The notes under the pieces are model-generated. The model did no database searches. It was not told the origin of the DNA and was given only the letters and a program-made list of their open reading frames with translations. Shown here one piece after another: positions 16,765 to 25,835 of a stretch of DNA of 64,000 bases (its first letter is position 1; every line of letters starts with the position of its first letter). The position numbers and the translations under genes are program-made. The stretch spans positions 434,001-498,000 of the forward strand of contig NZ_WQGO01000002.1 in assembly GCF_013034685.1 (NCBI RefSeq), given 5' to 3'. Source of the DNA: Ruegeria lacuscaerulensis (GTDB lineage: Bacteria; Pseudomonadota; Alphaproteobacteria; Rhodobacterales; Rhodobacteraceae).

Positions 16765-18681
16765 CTACAGCCCTTTGAGATATTCCACGATAGCCCAACG
16801 TTCGTCGTCGGTCAGATCAGAATTGTTGTAATCGTGACCGGCGTTTGAATTTCCCGGAATAATATTTCCGGCGGAATCGCGCACGCGATACACCCAGGGT
16901 GCATTTTGCACATCACTGACATAGCCTACCTTAACGGGATCGAACTCGCGAGAGCCGATACCGAATTCTTCCGGGCGTACTGGACCGGCGACGGTCACCT
17001 CTTCACCTACGTTGCGGGCCACGGCAGGCAAAAGCAAATCATAAAGTGTGGGAACCGATCCGTTGTGCAGATAGGGAGCAGTGGCCCAAATCCCGTTGAG
17101 AGGGCGCGCCTTGTAAGCCAGTAGCTGGTGATCAGTGTTCAGACATTCCTTTGCCTGGGCTCGTTTTTCCTCGTCTGCAACACCGGGCAAGATTGGACTG
17201 TCACCCGTGCCGCTGAAACCGACCCGCCCATCCTCTGGTTCAACTTGCGAAAATACCGCATCGGCCAGTTCACCCAGCTTGCCGACAATGGCCCCGCTGG
17301 CGGCATTGGTCAGCATCTTGTGGATCGCGTCCGTTTCTTCGATCCACTCGCCCTTCAGAGGAATGCTGCGTTGCCCGGCAGTGTTCCCTGCGTCGGTTGT
17401 GCGAAGATAGGTATTGCAAGCTAGGAAAACATCTGTCCCCGCCTCATCAAGGCCAAACATCTCGATCTGCGCGGACGATTCCAGATCTGTGGGATCGAGA
17501 GGCGCATGACAACCCCTACAATTAGCCTCGAACAGGTCTTTGCCCCTTGCCGCCAAGGGCGCATCAATCTCACCAAGCACGTCCTGGGGCCAAACGGGGG
17601 ATGTCATCTGCGACAACAGGCGTTCCAATCCAACCATGTTGCGCACGCGCACGCTGCTGTCATAGCCGCGTATCGCCCAGCCGTCATCGGCCTCAATATG
17701 AGCAAACACGCCAATAACCTCGGAAACGTTCCTGACAAGTGCTGTCAGCTCGGTGTCACGTCCCCAAACCCGGATCGGCTCACTGGCTTCGGCAATTCCA
17801 TTCCATTGCAACTTGGCTTGCTGATGTGTGTTCCAGATAAACGGATAGCTGGCCGGTGCATCGGCCGAGAATGCATTTGACGGCGTCTCTGCGCCGATGA
17901 CCATCGACACTTTTGTCAGGATGTGACCCTGGGCATCCAAACGGCCGGGCCCGGCTGTGACATCGGAATGATTGATGTCGTGTAGCGCCGCCATCCAATC
18001 GATTTGTTCCTGCAACTGAGTTGCCAGACCGGCTTTGGTCTGGTCATTCACCGGGCCGTGCAGCACTAAGCGCGCGAATTCATGCATCCGATCTGGGTCG
18101 GCAATCGTCGCTTCTAGCGCGCTCTGCGTGCTGTTGACCAGATCGTCGAACCGCGCCAGCGTGGGCGCGCCTTCAACGCGTACGCGCTGCCCTTCAAAGG
18201 TGATTTCCGTCGTGTGACAGGCCGAACAGTTCATTCCAACCCAAGGTGCGCGCATTGTGCCAGCGCCGCACATTGTTGGAAAACGGTCGCACATCAGGTC
18301 GGCATCTTCAGATGAGTCATGGTCCACGGCAAAGCCGACTGGCAATCCATACGGGTTGTCCTGCGAATACGGGTTGGGGAGGTACCCGAATGCGACAAGG
18401 CTTTCCGAGCTGTACAGTTCATTTTCGCCATTTGCCGACTTTAGCGCCAAGGCCCAGTCCAGCGGCAACAGGCGAGATCCCTGCGATGTCGTGTACCACC
18501 ATTGGCGGCGCTCATCACTCCAGCCCTGATCAAGGCACATCGCATCCCCTTGTGAGCACGATGTTGCGATTTTCGGCAGAGTTGATTGTGACCAGGTCGG
18601 AGAAGCCAGAGAAGTAGCAACCGTTACACTCACAGCGGTTAGTATTGGTCCCTGAAAATAATTAACTAGTGAAATAGACAT
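16765..18681 (-). CDS. RoxA-like dihaem cytochrome c (peroxidase/rubber-oxygenase superfamily)
   Basis: 638 residues with an export signal and two covalent haem motifs, CSACH (152-156) and CRGCH (388-392). The late segment WATAPYLHNGSVPTLYDLLLP (about 532-552) is typical of the CcpA/RoxA branch. The length is near that of RoxA rubber oxygenases, and well above ordinary bacterial cytochrome c peroxidases (about 330-350). GGAGGA precedes the ATG. It is the first gene of an operon of four exported proteins. It could be a dioxygenase cleaving a polyisoprene or lipid, or a peroxidase. The RoxA relationship is by architecture only. Confidence 0.75.
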   Translation of the reverse strand: MSISLVNYFQGPILTAVSVTVATSLASPTWSQSTLPKIATSCSQGDAMCLDQGWSDERRQWWYTTSQGSRLLPLDWALALKSANGENELYSSESLVAFGYLPNPYSQDNPYGLPVGFAVDHDSSEDADLMCDRFPTMCGAGTMRAPWVGMNCSACHTTEITFEGQRVRVEGAPTLARFDDLVNSTQSALEATIADPDRMHEFARLVLHGPVNDQTKAGLATQLQEQIDWMAALHDINHSDVTAGPGRLDAQGHILTKVSMVIGAETPSNAFSADAPASYPFIWNTHQQAKLQWNGIAEASEPIRVWGRDTELTALVRNVSEVIGVFAHIEADDGWAIRGYDSSVRVRNMVGLERLLSQMTSPVWPQDVLGEIDAPLAARGKDLFEANCRGCHAPLDPTDLESSAQIEMFGLDEAGTDVFLACNTYLRTTDAGNTAGQRSIPLKGEWIEETDAIHKMLTNAASGAIVGKLGELADAVFSQVEPEDGRVGFSGTGDSPILPGVADEEKRAQAKECLNTDHQLLAYKARPLNGIWATAPYLHNGSVPTLYDLLLPAVARNVGEEVTVAGPVRPEEFGIGSREFDPVKVGYVSDVQNAPWVYRVRDSAGNIIPGNSNAGHDYNNSDLTDDERWAIVEYLKGL

Positions 18682-18752
18682 GGTAATTGCTCCTCCAACC
18701 TAGTCCAATTCATTTGGCCGCTAATTTCTATCGGGCGCATCGCCCAAATGGG

Positions 18753-19913
18753 TTAACGGCTGGTCAAAAATTGCCCGCCAATACTGGAAACGCGCCGTAT
18801 AAGTTGTGTTCTGTTAGAGCAACTCGTCTTGGACAGGAGCGTCTTAACCTGTGCATTGACGGTGTCAGTAGAACGGTCTCGGCGTTCAGCGATCTGGCGG
18901 TTTGTCATGCCCTCAGCCAGAAGCGTAACCAAAGCGCTTTCCGACGGGGTCAGCTTAAGTACTTTGTCGATCATCTCTTGGTTGAGTTCCAAGCCGCTGC
19001 TTGTATCGAGACTGCAAACCATGAATGTATTTTCAATAGGCTCGCCAAGAACACGATCCGACGCAAGCGGCACGATCTCAACCGCCAGAACAGGTCCGGT
19101 TTCATCTTCGGCAGCCAAGGCTTCTTTCCGGGGTCGGGCACCAAATCGGCCATGTTTTCCTGCGGAACGGGTCATGCGACGAAACCAGTCGCCGTGTTTT
19201 TCGGCCTGGGGTTCCAACCGGCCTTCGGGCGTCACGCGGAATAGTCGGACCTCTTCCAGCTGGCGCTGAAACTCCTGATTGTGGACCAGCACTGTTCCAT
19301 TCGCGCGAACTAGACAAATCCCGATCCTCAACTGGTCGATTGCGTCAACCAGAACCTGAGACCTCAACCTTAATTGTCGAACGGGTCGGGCCAATTCGCA
19401 GGCCTTTGCCATATGGGGCAGAAGGGTTGATAAAATTGCTCTGTCCGATTGTCCCAATGGGCCGTGGCGGCGCGAAAACTGGACGGAAAACCGATCGCGC
19501 ATCGGTTGGTCACGGCTGAGCAACGCGCCGCCGCGATGCATGATACCGAATTCGGCCATTGCCTGAGCATTGGGACGGCGGGCGACGGCCTCGGGCGTTT
19601 CGGCCAATACTTCCTCACCAATGACGTCTATATGGTCACCCATCGAGGAATGACGAGCAAAAAGCCGTTGGTCTTCAATTTCCCATTTGGCGAATGCCTC
19701 GGCATAGCCCGCGACTGCCGCCGGATCATATCGCGACGACATGAATGGGGCGACAAGCTGTTGTTTCCCATAAGCATCTTCGACGAGGTCGAACATGATG
19801 CAGCCGCGCGCGTCCACCGCCTCAGCCACCCGGTCCAACACGTCCTGCCAGCCCTCGGGGGCGACAACGGTGTCGTAGATGGCTTGTATCAGGTCACTCT
19901 GTAAGGATGTCAT
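18753..19913 (-). CDS. LuxR-type HTH transcriptional regulator
   Basis: 386 residues. The C-terminal 65 form a LuxR-type HTH (KLTPSESALVTLLAEGMTNRQIAERRDRSTDTVNAQVKTLL pattern, broken here for length). The first 300 residues carry no recognisable autoinducer or receiver domain. They show a PAS/GAF-like segment around LRIGICLVRANGTVLVHNQEF. The gene ends 71 bases upstream of the RoxA-like gene on the same strand, so it may be co-transcribed with, and regulate, the exported-protein operon. The signal is unknown. Confidence 0.8.
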   Translation of the reverse strand: MTSLQSDLIQAIYDTVVAPEGWQDVLDRVAEAVDARGCIMFDLVEDAYGKQQLVAPFMSSRYDPAAVAGYAEAFAKWEIEDQRLFARHSSMGDHIDVIGEEVLAETPEAVARRPNAQAMAEFGIMHRGGALLSRDQPMRDRFSVQFSRRHGPLGQSDRAILSTLLPHMAKACELARPVRQLRLRSQVLVDAIDQLRIGICLVRANGTVLVHNQEFQRQLEEVRLFRVTPEGRLEPQAEKHGDWFRRMTRSAGKHGRFGARPRKEALAAEDETGPVLAVEIVPLASDRVLGEPIENTFMVCSLDTSSGLELNQEMIDKVLKLTPSESALVTLLAEGMTNRQIAERRDRSTDTVNAQVKTLLSKTSCSNRTQLIRRVSSIGGQFLTSR

Positions 19914-20170
19914 GCCAGATAACCTAACTCATAGAACAGTTTTGTCGCAACAATGCACCAGAGGCCAGAATGGCCTAAATCTTTACTTAGATCAGAAACT
20001 TGGCCTCTTTGTGTCCGGCGCTGTGCAATGACGCATGGGCTACCTTCCGACATGCAGCTTGTGGGCCTGTCGTGGAATTGACAGCACCTTCTCGAGGATG
20101 ATCTGCTGGCCGCCCCTCTGGAAGGCTGGGGCGATTCACAAGGAGCAGTTTTTGTAGCTGTCCCGGGCCA

Positions 20171-21901
20171 TCAATAGAAATGAGGCAGATTTTTCGTTCG
20201 GGCCACGCGGACCCAATTCGGGACAAAGGGGATGATCTTGTCCTGCGTTGGGACCATGATCTCGATAAAATTCGCGCCATGGTTTGATATCGCCTGTGTC
20301 AGGATCGGCTCTATCTCGTCTTCGGATGTGATGCGGGCAGTCTTAAAGCCGAAGCCTTCAGCCACTTTCAGATAGTCCACGGCGCCGAAATCGGTTGTCC
20401 AGGGCGCGTCGACGTCATCCAGCAAGATGGCCTCGCCCCGGATCCAACCGAAACTGTCGTTTCGATTCAGGATGATGGTCACGTTCTTGCCCGACCGCTT
20501 TACGGTTTCCATGTCGCCCAGTACAAACCCGATCGACCCATCCCCCGTCAGCGATATGATCGGCCCTTCGGTGGCGTAAGACGCGCCAAGACCCGCAGGA
20601 ATGGCATAGCCCAACGCGCCCATCGAATAATTGGTGATATAGCGACGGCCGGCCTCACGGAAGGTCAGAAGGGCAGAAGGGTAAATAGCGCTGACGCCGG
20701 GTTCGGAGGTGACGATTGCGTCGGCAGGCATGATCCGGTCCAACACTTGCGACAGCTTCACGGGCGATATCGTTCCCTCTGGCATCGGGATATTCGCGTT
20801 GAACACCTTGTCTAGCGCCGTGCGCTTTGTCTGGGTCAGATCAATACGGGGACGGGTCAAGCCCGGATGCTCGGATTTCAGGATTTCCAGCATATAGGCT
20901 AGGCTGGCTCGGGCATCACCAGCAAGGCCTATCTTGACCGGGAAGTTATTGCCGATATGGGCCTCGGCGATGTCGAGATGCAGAAAGGTCTTGTTCTGTG
21001 GGTCGCCATACAGTTTCCAATGATCGGTCGCGGCGCTGTCGGTGTTGGACCCGATGAAAAAGATCAGATCGGCGTCGTGCACATATTGGTTGGAATACTC
21101 CATACCGCCACGCGCACCGATGACCCGCAGCGCCAGGGGATGATCTTCGGGTATAGTACCCTTGCCGGGCGTGGTTGTTCCGACCGGGATTTGTAGAAGC
21201 TCGGCCAGTTCCAGAATGACGTCACCCGCCTTCGAGATCAGCCCACCCTGGCCGCAGACAATCGCGGGCTGCTTGGCCGAAAGCAACGCGTCGATGGCGC
21301 CCCGCAACTTGCCGTGATCGGCTACGGGTCGGTGCGCCGGATAGGCTGCGTATTCCGGTTCGGCATAAAGGTCGTTCAGGTCGGCCTCTTCACCGAAGAT
21401 GTTGATCGGGATGCGGATATGAACAGGGGCAGGGCGGCCCGAGGTCGCGACGCGAAACGCTCGGCGCAGCAGAAACGGAATTTCTCGGACGTTCGTGACC
21501 GTGAAGGATTCCTTGCAGATGCTATCGTACAGTGCTGTTTGATCGACCCCGGTCAGCCCGTGCCTTTTGTCCTGATTGATCGGGATATCGGACGAGAAGA
21601 AAATCACCGGCACCGAGCTGAGAAACGCTTCGGTGATGCCGGGGCTGCAATGGGTGACGCCGGGGCTTGGTGCTTCGAGCACGGCGGGTTTGCCGGTGAT
21701 CTTGGCATAGGCTTCGGCCGCGTATGAGGCTGTGCGTTCGTCGCGGGTGAGGACGAATTCAATGTCCGAATTGGCGCGCCATTCCTTGTACCAGCCAATG
21801 GTTGTCTCGCCAGGCAAGCCGAACACATGGGTCACATCGTGCAGCTCAAGCATCCGCAACAAAGCCTGCGCGCCGTTCATTCGTATTAATTCGGCCATCA
21901 T
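20171..21901 (-). CDS. Thiamine-diphosphate enzyme, acetolactate synthase-like
   Basis: 576 residues with the three-domain plan of the ALS/pyruvate-decarboxylase group. The N-terminal Pyr domain has FGLPGETT and the cofactor-activating Glu in TRDERTASYAAEAYAK. The middle domain follows. The C-terminal PP domain has the ThDP/Mg motif GDGSIGFVLGDMETVKRSGK...NRN (about 475-505). It probably joins or cleaves a 2-oxo acid, but is not obviously acetolactate synthase (no regulatory subunit gene nearby), nor sulfoacetaldehyde acetyltransferase. Its ATG overlaps the enolase-superfamily stop by 4 bases; it is the last gene of the GntR-racemase-enolase-ThDP operon. Confidence 0.88.
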   Translation of the reverse strand: MMAELIRMNGAQALLRMLELHDVTHVFGLPGETTIGWYKEWRANSDIEFVLTRDERTASYAAEAYAKITGKPAVLEAPSPGVTHCSPGITEAFLSSVPVIFFSSDIPINQDKRHGLTGVDQTALYDSICKESFTVTNVREIPFLLRRAFRVATSGRPAPVHIRIPINIFGEEADLNDLYAEPEYAAYPAHRPVADHGKLRGAIDALLSAKQPAIVCGQGGLISKAGDVILELAELLQIPVGTTTPGKGTIPEDHPLALRVIGARGGMEYSNQYVHDADLIFFIGSNTDSAATDHWKLYGDPQNKTFLHLDIAEAHIGNNFPVKIGLAGDARASLAYMLEILKSEHPGLTRPRIDLTQTKRTALDKVFNANIPMPEGTISPVKLSQVLDRIMPADAIVTSEPGVSAIYPSALLTFREAGRRYITNYSMGALGYAIPAGLGASYATEGPIISLTGDGSIGFVLGDMETVKRSGKNVTIILNRNDSFGWIRGEAILLDDVDAPWTTDFGAVDYLKVAEGFGFKTARITSEDEIEPILTQAISNHGANFIEIMVPTQDKIIPFVPNWVRVARTKNLPHFY

Positions 21902-23025
21902 GTGTCCTTCAAAAGCTGGGTGCGATACCGCCCCAACATGTCGGGGTCCGGGGCGATGCCCAGCCCCGGCGTTTTGGGAACCTGCACATGACCGTTCCGG
22001 ACGGGGAAGGGCGACTGCGCAATGTCGGCCTGGGCATAGTAAGTGGACATGTAGAACTCACACCCCAGCGTCAGGTCGGGGATGGCCGCCATAAGATGGG
22101 CGCCTGCCATGTGCGCGATCGAGGTTTCGAACATGCATCCTCCGTAGACATCAATCCCCGCTGCGCGGGCGATCGCGGCGATCTCGATACAGCGCCGGAT
22201 GCCGCCTGATTTGGCGGTCTTTAAAGAAAAGATGTTTGCAATGCGATCACCGGCGCCCTGAAGCGCCTGATGCACGTTGAACACGGCCTCGTCCGCCATG
22301 ATGGGGACATCGACGGCGCGTGTGATCTGGGCCAACGCTTCGCGTTCATGCATCCGGACCGGCTGTTCGACGAAATCCGGGCGGAAAGCTTCAAGGTCGC
22401 GAATATGGCGGATGGCGTCATAGGCCAGAAGCCCCTGATTATAGTCGATCCGCAGGCGTATTGCCTCGCCATATGTGTTACGCAGGTGTTCCAGCCGCAT
22501 GAGGTCGAAAGCATGATCGGCGAACCCGGTCTTGAGTTTGAACAGACGCACCCCATCGCCCCACAAGCGGGCAATATCTTCGAGGTCGGCCCCGAAATCG
22601 GGATTCGCAACCGAAAAGCTCAACGGTATTTCGCCGCGATGCCTACCGCCGGCCAATTCGGCAATGGGCAACCCGGTGATCTGACCGGTCAGGTCCAGTA
22701 GCGCCGACTCAAGAGCGGCTTTGGCTTCGGGATGACCAACCAGCACGCGATCCGCCTGCGTCATGGTCGGCTCTACTTGGCATGGATCCTGACCAACGAC
22801 GTGCGGTCGCAGATGCACATGCAGCGCGGCGGCGGCGGCCTCTAGCGTGCCGGTAAAGACGGGCCAGGGTGAAGCCTCACCCCATCCGGTCAGGCCGCTA
22901 TCTGTGGTTAATTCGCACAGGGCTGCGTTGATACCACCCACATCGCCCGAACCGTGTGAGTGGACGGCCTGCGCCGGGATGTGAACGCAATGGACACGCA
23001 GGTCGATGATGCGATGGTCGCTCAT
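21898..23025 (-). CDS. Mandelate racemase/muconate lactonizing enzyme family protein
   Basis: 375 residues, enolase superfamily, MLE-like subgroup. Catalytic and metal residues are all visible: KLK at 163-165 in LFKLKTG, metal ligands Asp194 (RIDYNQ), Glu220 (FVEQPV) and Asp245 (MADEAV), and Lys269 (SLKTAKSGG) on the opposite face. The intact Lys pair fits a racemase, epimerase or syn-dehydratase acting alpha to a carboxylate. The gene overlaps both neighbours by 4 bases. Enolase-superfamily enzymes next to a D-amino-acid oxidase-like gene occur in hydroxyproline, proline betaine and dipeptide epimerisation pathways; which applies here is not decidable from sequence. Confidence 0.9.
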   Translation of the reverse strand: MSDHRIIDLRVHCVHIPAQAVHSHGSGDVGGINAALCELTTDSGLTGWGEASPWPVFTGTLEAAAAALHVHLRPHVVGQDPCQVEPTMTQADRVLVGHPEAKAALESALLDLTGQITGLPIAELAGGRHRGEIPLSFSVANPDFGADLEDIARLWGDGVRLFKLKTGFADHAFDLMRLEHLRNTYGEAIRLRIDYNQGLLAYDAIRHIRDLEAFRPDFVEQPVRMHEREALAQITRAVDVPIMADEAVFNVHQALQGAGDRIANIFSLKTAKSGGIRRCIEIAAIARAAGIDVYGGCMFETSIAHMAGAHLMAAIPDLTLGCEFYMSTYYAQADIAQSPFPVRNGHVQVPKTPGLGIAPDPDMLGRYRTQLLKDT

Positions 23026-23768
23026 GGCTGGTCCTGCGGGATATCGTCAAGATGCGATGGGAACCGCCGTGGCAGCAAGCCAGACTGGAACCAAAGCAGG
23101 TAGGTGTAGATGGAAAAAACGGGACGCCCCGTCGCGCGGCGGATATCGGCGGCGTAGGGGACCATATTGGTGCATTCAAGAAGGATCGCGCCGATATTGG
23201 GGTGGTCCGAAACCAGCTTTTGGGCTGCGCGAACATTGTCCATGCGCGCCTGTTCAAAGTCGATCTCTGCAGCATCGCCCAACACGAGCGTGGTGAAATG
23301 AGACCCGGCACCCGTGCCGGCGACCGGAGTTCCCTCGGGGATGCCGGCGGCATCAAGATGGGCGGTGGTCAACGTTTCGGACGAGATCGTCAGGATACCC
23401 AGTTCCTGATCGGCGGGCAGGGATTGACGGATCAGCGGGGCCTGAAGCAGCGAGGATGATGCAACAGGCACCCCAAGCGCGCGCGAAAGTTCGGTTTGGA
23501 ACGGGACGAGGAAGCCACAATTAGTGGCAATGCCATCGCAGCCCATGGCCACCAGTTCTTGTCCGGCCTCTATGAATGCACCCAGCAGCGGGGTTGCATC
23601 GCCGCGGACCACATTGTCTGGCGTGGCCGCTGAGACAATCTTGTATTGCACCGGGAAGGGCCAGGTGCCGGCGTTGCCGATATCGCCCGGAATGCGGGGA
23701 AATCGGGTGTTTAGCATCAGGATGCCGACCGATGCTCCGTATATGGTTTTACCGCCAAATGTTGTCAT
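23022..23768 (-). CDS. Aspartate/glutamate/hydantoin racemase family protein
   Basis: 248 residues with the two-domain racemase pattern and both cysteines: DGIATNCGFLVP in the first half and AILLECTNMVPY in the second. Family members include Asp, Glu and hydantoin racemases, maleate isomerase and arylmalonate decarboxylase. Retention of both Cys favours a racemase. It is sandwiched by 1-base (TGATG) and 4-base overlaps between the GntR and enolase-superfamily genes, so it belongs to the same pathway. A DadA-like oxidase encoded divergently would fit a scheme in which a racemase creates the D-form that is then oxidised. Confidence 0.88.
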   Translation of the reverse strand: MTTFGGKTIYGASVGILMLNTRFPRIPGDIGNAGTWPFPVQYKIVSAATPDNVVRGDATPLLGAFIEAGQELVAMGCDGIATNCGFLVPFQTELSRALGVPVASSSLLQAPLIRQSLPADQELGILTISSETLTTAHLDAAGIPEGTPVAGTGAGSHFTTLVLGDAAEIDFEQARMDNVRAAQKLVSDHPNIGAILLECTNMVPYAADIRRATGRPVFSIYTYLLWFQSGLLPRRFPSHLDDIPQDQP

Positions 23769-24466
23769 CAGGGTGTATCCTGCGGGGCATAAAGATCTGC
23801 GAAGGCAAGGCGCACGGCGGCTGACGCATGCTGCGCACGGTTTTCGATATGTTGGCGCATCGCTTTCGCTGCGCCCTCTGCGTCCCCATTCCGGACCAGA
23901 TCCAGTATGATGCGATGCCTTTCGGTTGTGGTCCGCCCAGCGGCCTGCAAGCTGCGCAGGTCTGCCGCGCGCACAAATCGGATCTTATCATAAATCGTTG
24001 TCAGCAGCCGCGTCAGTTCGGGATTGTCGGCCAATCGCGCGAGGTTCATGTGAAACGCCTCGTCCAGCTCCAACAACCGCAAGGGATCCGAGCACGTGGC
24101 ATATTCGTCTGCTGTACTGTCCAGCGAGGCGTTGATGTCGTCTAGGGCGTCGGACTCGGCGCGTAGTGCTGCTTGGCGTGCTGTTTCACACTCTATGGCC
24201 ATGCGCGCCTGGTACAGATGGGTAATCCGCTCATCGGTCAGGGCCCGGCAGAAAAATCCACGCCCGGCATGAAAATCGACGAACCCTTCGGCCACCAGCC
24301 TGTTCAAAGCCTCGCGCAAGGGGGTGCGGCTGGCTCCAAGGTCGCGGGACAGTGCGGATTCGTTGATCCGCTCGCCCGGTTTGAACGCAAACGAGGCCGC
24401 CATGGATCGCAGCTGCGCATAAACTGTGCTGACTGTGTCTTCGGTATTGGAAACTGCGAGTGTCAC
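23768..24466 (-). CDS. GntR family regulator with FCD domain
   Basis: 232 residues: winged helix at about 15-80 (PGERINESALSRDLGASRT, LREALNRLVAEGFV), then an FCD domain (YQARMAIECETARQAAL, LDEAFHMNLARLADNPEL). It heads the leftward racemase-enolase-ThDP operon and faces the DadA/TRAP operon. A 12-bp palindrome (TCTGTATACAGA) in the divergent region is the probable operator for both. The FCD acidic/His residues suggest a metal-assisted carboxylate ligand, but the inducer is not known. Confidence 0.9.
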   Translation of the reverse strand: MTLAVSNTEDTVSTVYAQLRSMAASFAFKPGERINESALSRDLGASRTPLREALNRLVAEGFVDFHAGRGFFCRALTDERITHLYQARMAIECETARQAALRAESDALDDINASLDSTADEYATCSDPLRLLELDEAFHMNLARLADNPELTRLLTTIYDKIRFVRAADLRSLQAAGRTTTERHRIILDLVRNGDAEGAAKAMRQHIENRAQHASAAVRLAFADLYAPQDTP

Positions 24467-24534
24467 AACCGTTTTCCCTGAGATTTGCAGCTAAAATACG
24501 CAAGGCTTGCTTTGAAGGCAATACTGTGCATTGA

Positions 24535-24546
24535 TCTGTATACAGA
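24535..24546. promoter_or_regulatory. Palindromic GntR-type operator in the divergent region
   Basis: TCTGTATACAGA is a perfect 12-bp palindrome with the TGTATACA core of FCD-type GntR sites. It sits 69 bases from the GntR start and just before the oxidase gene. It falls inside the longest possible oxidase frame (TTG at 24531), which argues that translation really starts further downstream. Confidence 0.65.
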
Positions 24547-24560
24547 AAGAGGGCGAGACC

Positions 24561-25802
24561 ATTCCAAAACGGATCATCATAGCAGGTGCGGGAATTGTCG
24601 GCGTATCAACAGGTATCTGGCTGCGCCGCTTTTCTGATGCAGACGTGACGATCATAGATCGGCTTCCGCCGGGCGAAGGCACGTCTCATGGCAATGCAGG
24701 CGTGATCGCCGCCTGTTCGGTTGCGCCGGTGACGGCACCGGGATTGGTGCGAAAAGCGCCTAAGATGCTGATGAACCCGGACTTTCCGCTGTTTGTGCGC
24801 TGGGGATACTTTCCGAAATTGCTGCCATGGCTGATCAAGTATCTGGGCACCGCAAATGACAGCGACACCCGCCGCATATCCAGCGGGTTGACCACAATCG
24901 TCGCCGACAGTGTCGAGCAACACAAATCCCTGGTTGCGGGTACAGCCGCCTCGGATTGGGTGCAGGAGAGTGATTATTCCTTTGCCTATACCGACCGGGC
25001 GGCCTTCGAAGCGGACAGCTACACTTGGGGTCTGCGTCGGGATGCGGGATTTGAACCGATCATACGCGAAGGAAGTGCGCTGCGTGATTTTGAGCCGAAC
25101 CTTGCGCCCTCGGTCGGTTTGTTGGCAACGATGGCGGATCATGGCTATGTCCGGGACCCCGGTGGATATGTAAAAGCTCTGGCAGACGTGTTCCAAGCTG
25201 CCGGCGGCGCCATTCAGCAGGCCGAGATCAAGGATGTCGAGATGACGGACGATAAGGTGTCCGCTGTTTTGACATCGGCAGGACCGCATCCTTGCGATCA
25301 GCTGATATTGGCGACAGGTGTTTGGTCGAAGCCATTGATGCAGAAACTGGGCTTGGACATTCCACTTGAGACCGAGCGTGGCTATCACATCATATTCGAA
25401 GACGCCGAAAGTGGCCCGTCCCATCCCATCATGGTGGCTAGCGGGAAATTTGTAGCAACGCCAATGGCTGCGGGCTTGCGCTGCGCCGGAGTGGTCGAGT
25501 TCGGCGGATTAGACGCAGGTCCCAACGATGCAGCCCTGAACCTGTTGCGCCGTACGGCCAAGGCGGCCTTTCCAAACCTGACATACAAGGCAGAGGTGCC
25601 CTGGCTTGGACACCGTCCGGCCCCCTCGGACAGCTTGCCTCTGATTGGAGAGGTGCGAGAAACCGGGGTGTTTACCGCTTTTGGCCATCACCACATTGGA
25701 TTGACCGGTGCCCCAAAAACGGGAAGGATCGTCGCAGGTCTTGTCGCGGGCCAACCAGTCAACACCGACATCGGTGCATTTGATCCCATGCGTTTTGCAT
25801 GA
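24561..25802 (+). CDS. FAD-dependent oxidoreductase, D-amino acid dehydrogenase (DadA)-like; non-ATG start
   Basis: About 413 residues. The FAD motif GAGIVGVSTGIWL opens the protein, then SHGNAGVIAACSV and the C-terminal LPLIGEVRETGVFTAFGHHHIGLTGAPKTGR segment (shown in part: FGHHHIGLTGAP), typical of DadA/glycine oxidase enzymes. No ATG or GTG precedes the FAD motif. The best ribosome site (GAGGG at 24549-24553) is 7 bases before ATT at 24561; the alternative is TTG at 24531 with only a weak site and with the operator inside the coding part. It probably oxidises a D-amino acid or N-substituted amino acid to a 2-oxo acid for the ThDP enzyme. It is followed 33 bases later by the TRAP genes. 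Confidence 0.85.
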   Translation: MPKRIIIAGAGIVGVSTGIWLRRFSDADVTIIDRLPPGEGTSHGNAGVIAACSVAPVTAPGLVRKAPKMLMNPDFPLFVRWGYFPKLLPWLIKYLGTANDSDTRRISSGLTTIVADSVEQHKSLVAGTAASDWVQESDYSFAYTDRAAFEADSYTWGLRRDAGFEPIIREGSALRDFEPNLAPSVGLLATMADHGYVRDPGGYVKALADVFQAAGGAIQQAEIKDVEMTDDKVSAVLTSAGPHPCDQLILATGVWSKPLMQKLGLDIPLETERGYHIIFEDAESGPSHPIMVASGKFVATPMAAGLRCAGVVEFGGLDAGPNDAALNLLRRTAKAAFPNLTYKAEVPWLGHRPAPSDSLPLIGEVRETGVFTAFGHHHIGLTGAPKTGRIVAGLVAGQPVNTDIGAFDPMRFA

Positions 25803-25835
25803 AGCCGCGAAGTTTTGACCATCAGGGAGACTAAA

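Noticed and set aside
20111..20133. CGCCCC/GGGGCG inverted repeat downstream of the ThDP gene
   Set aside because: Only 6 bp with an 11-base loop and no T-run; weak as a terminator.
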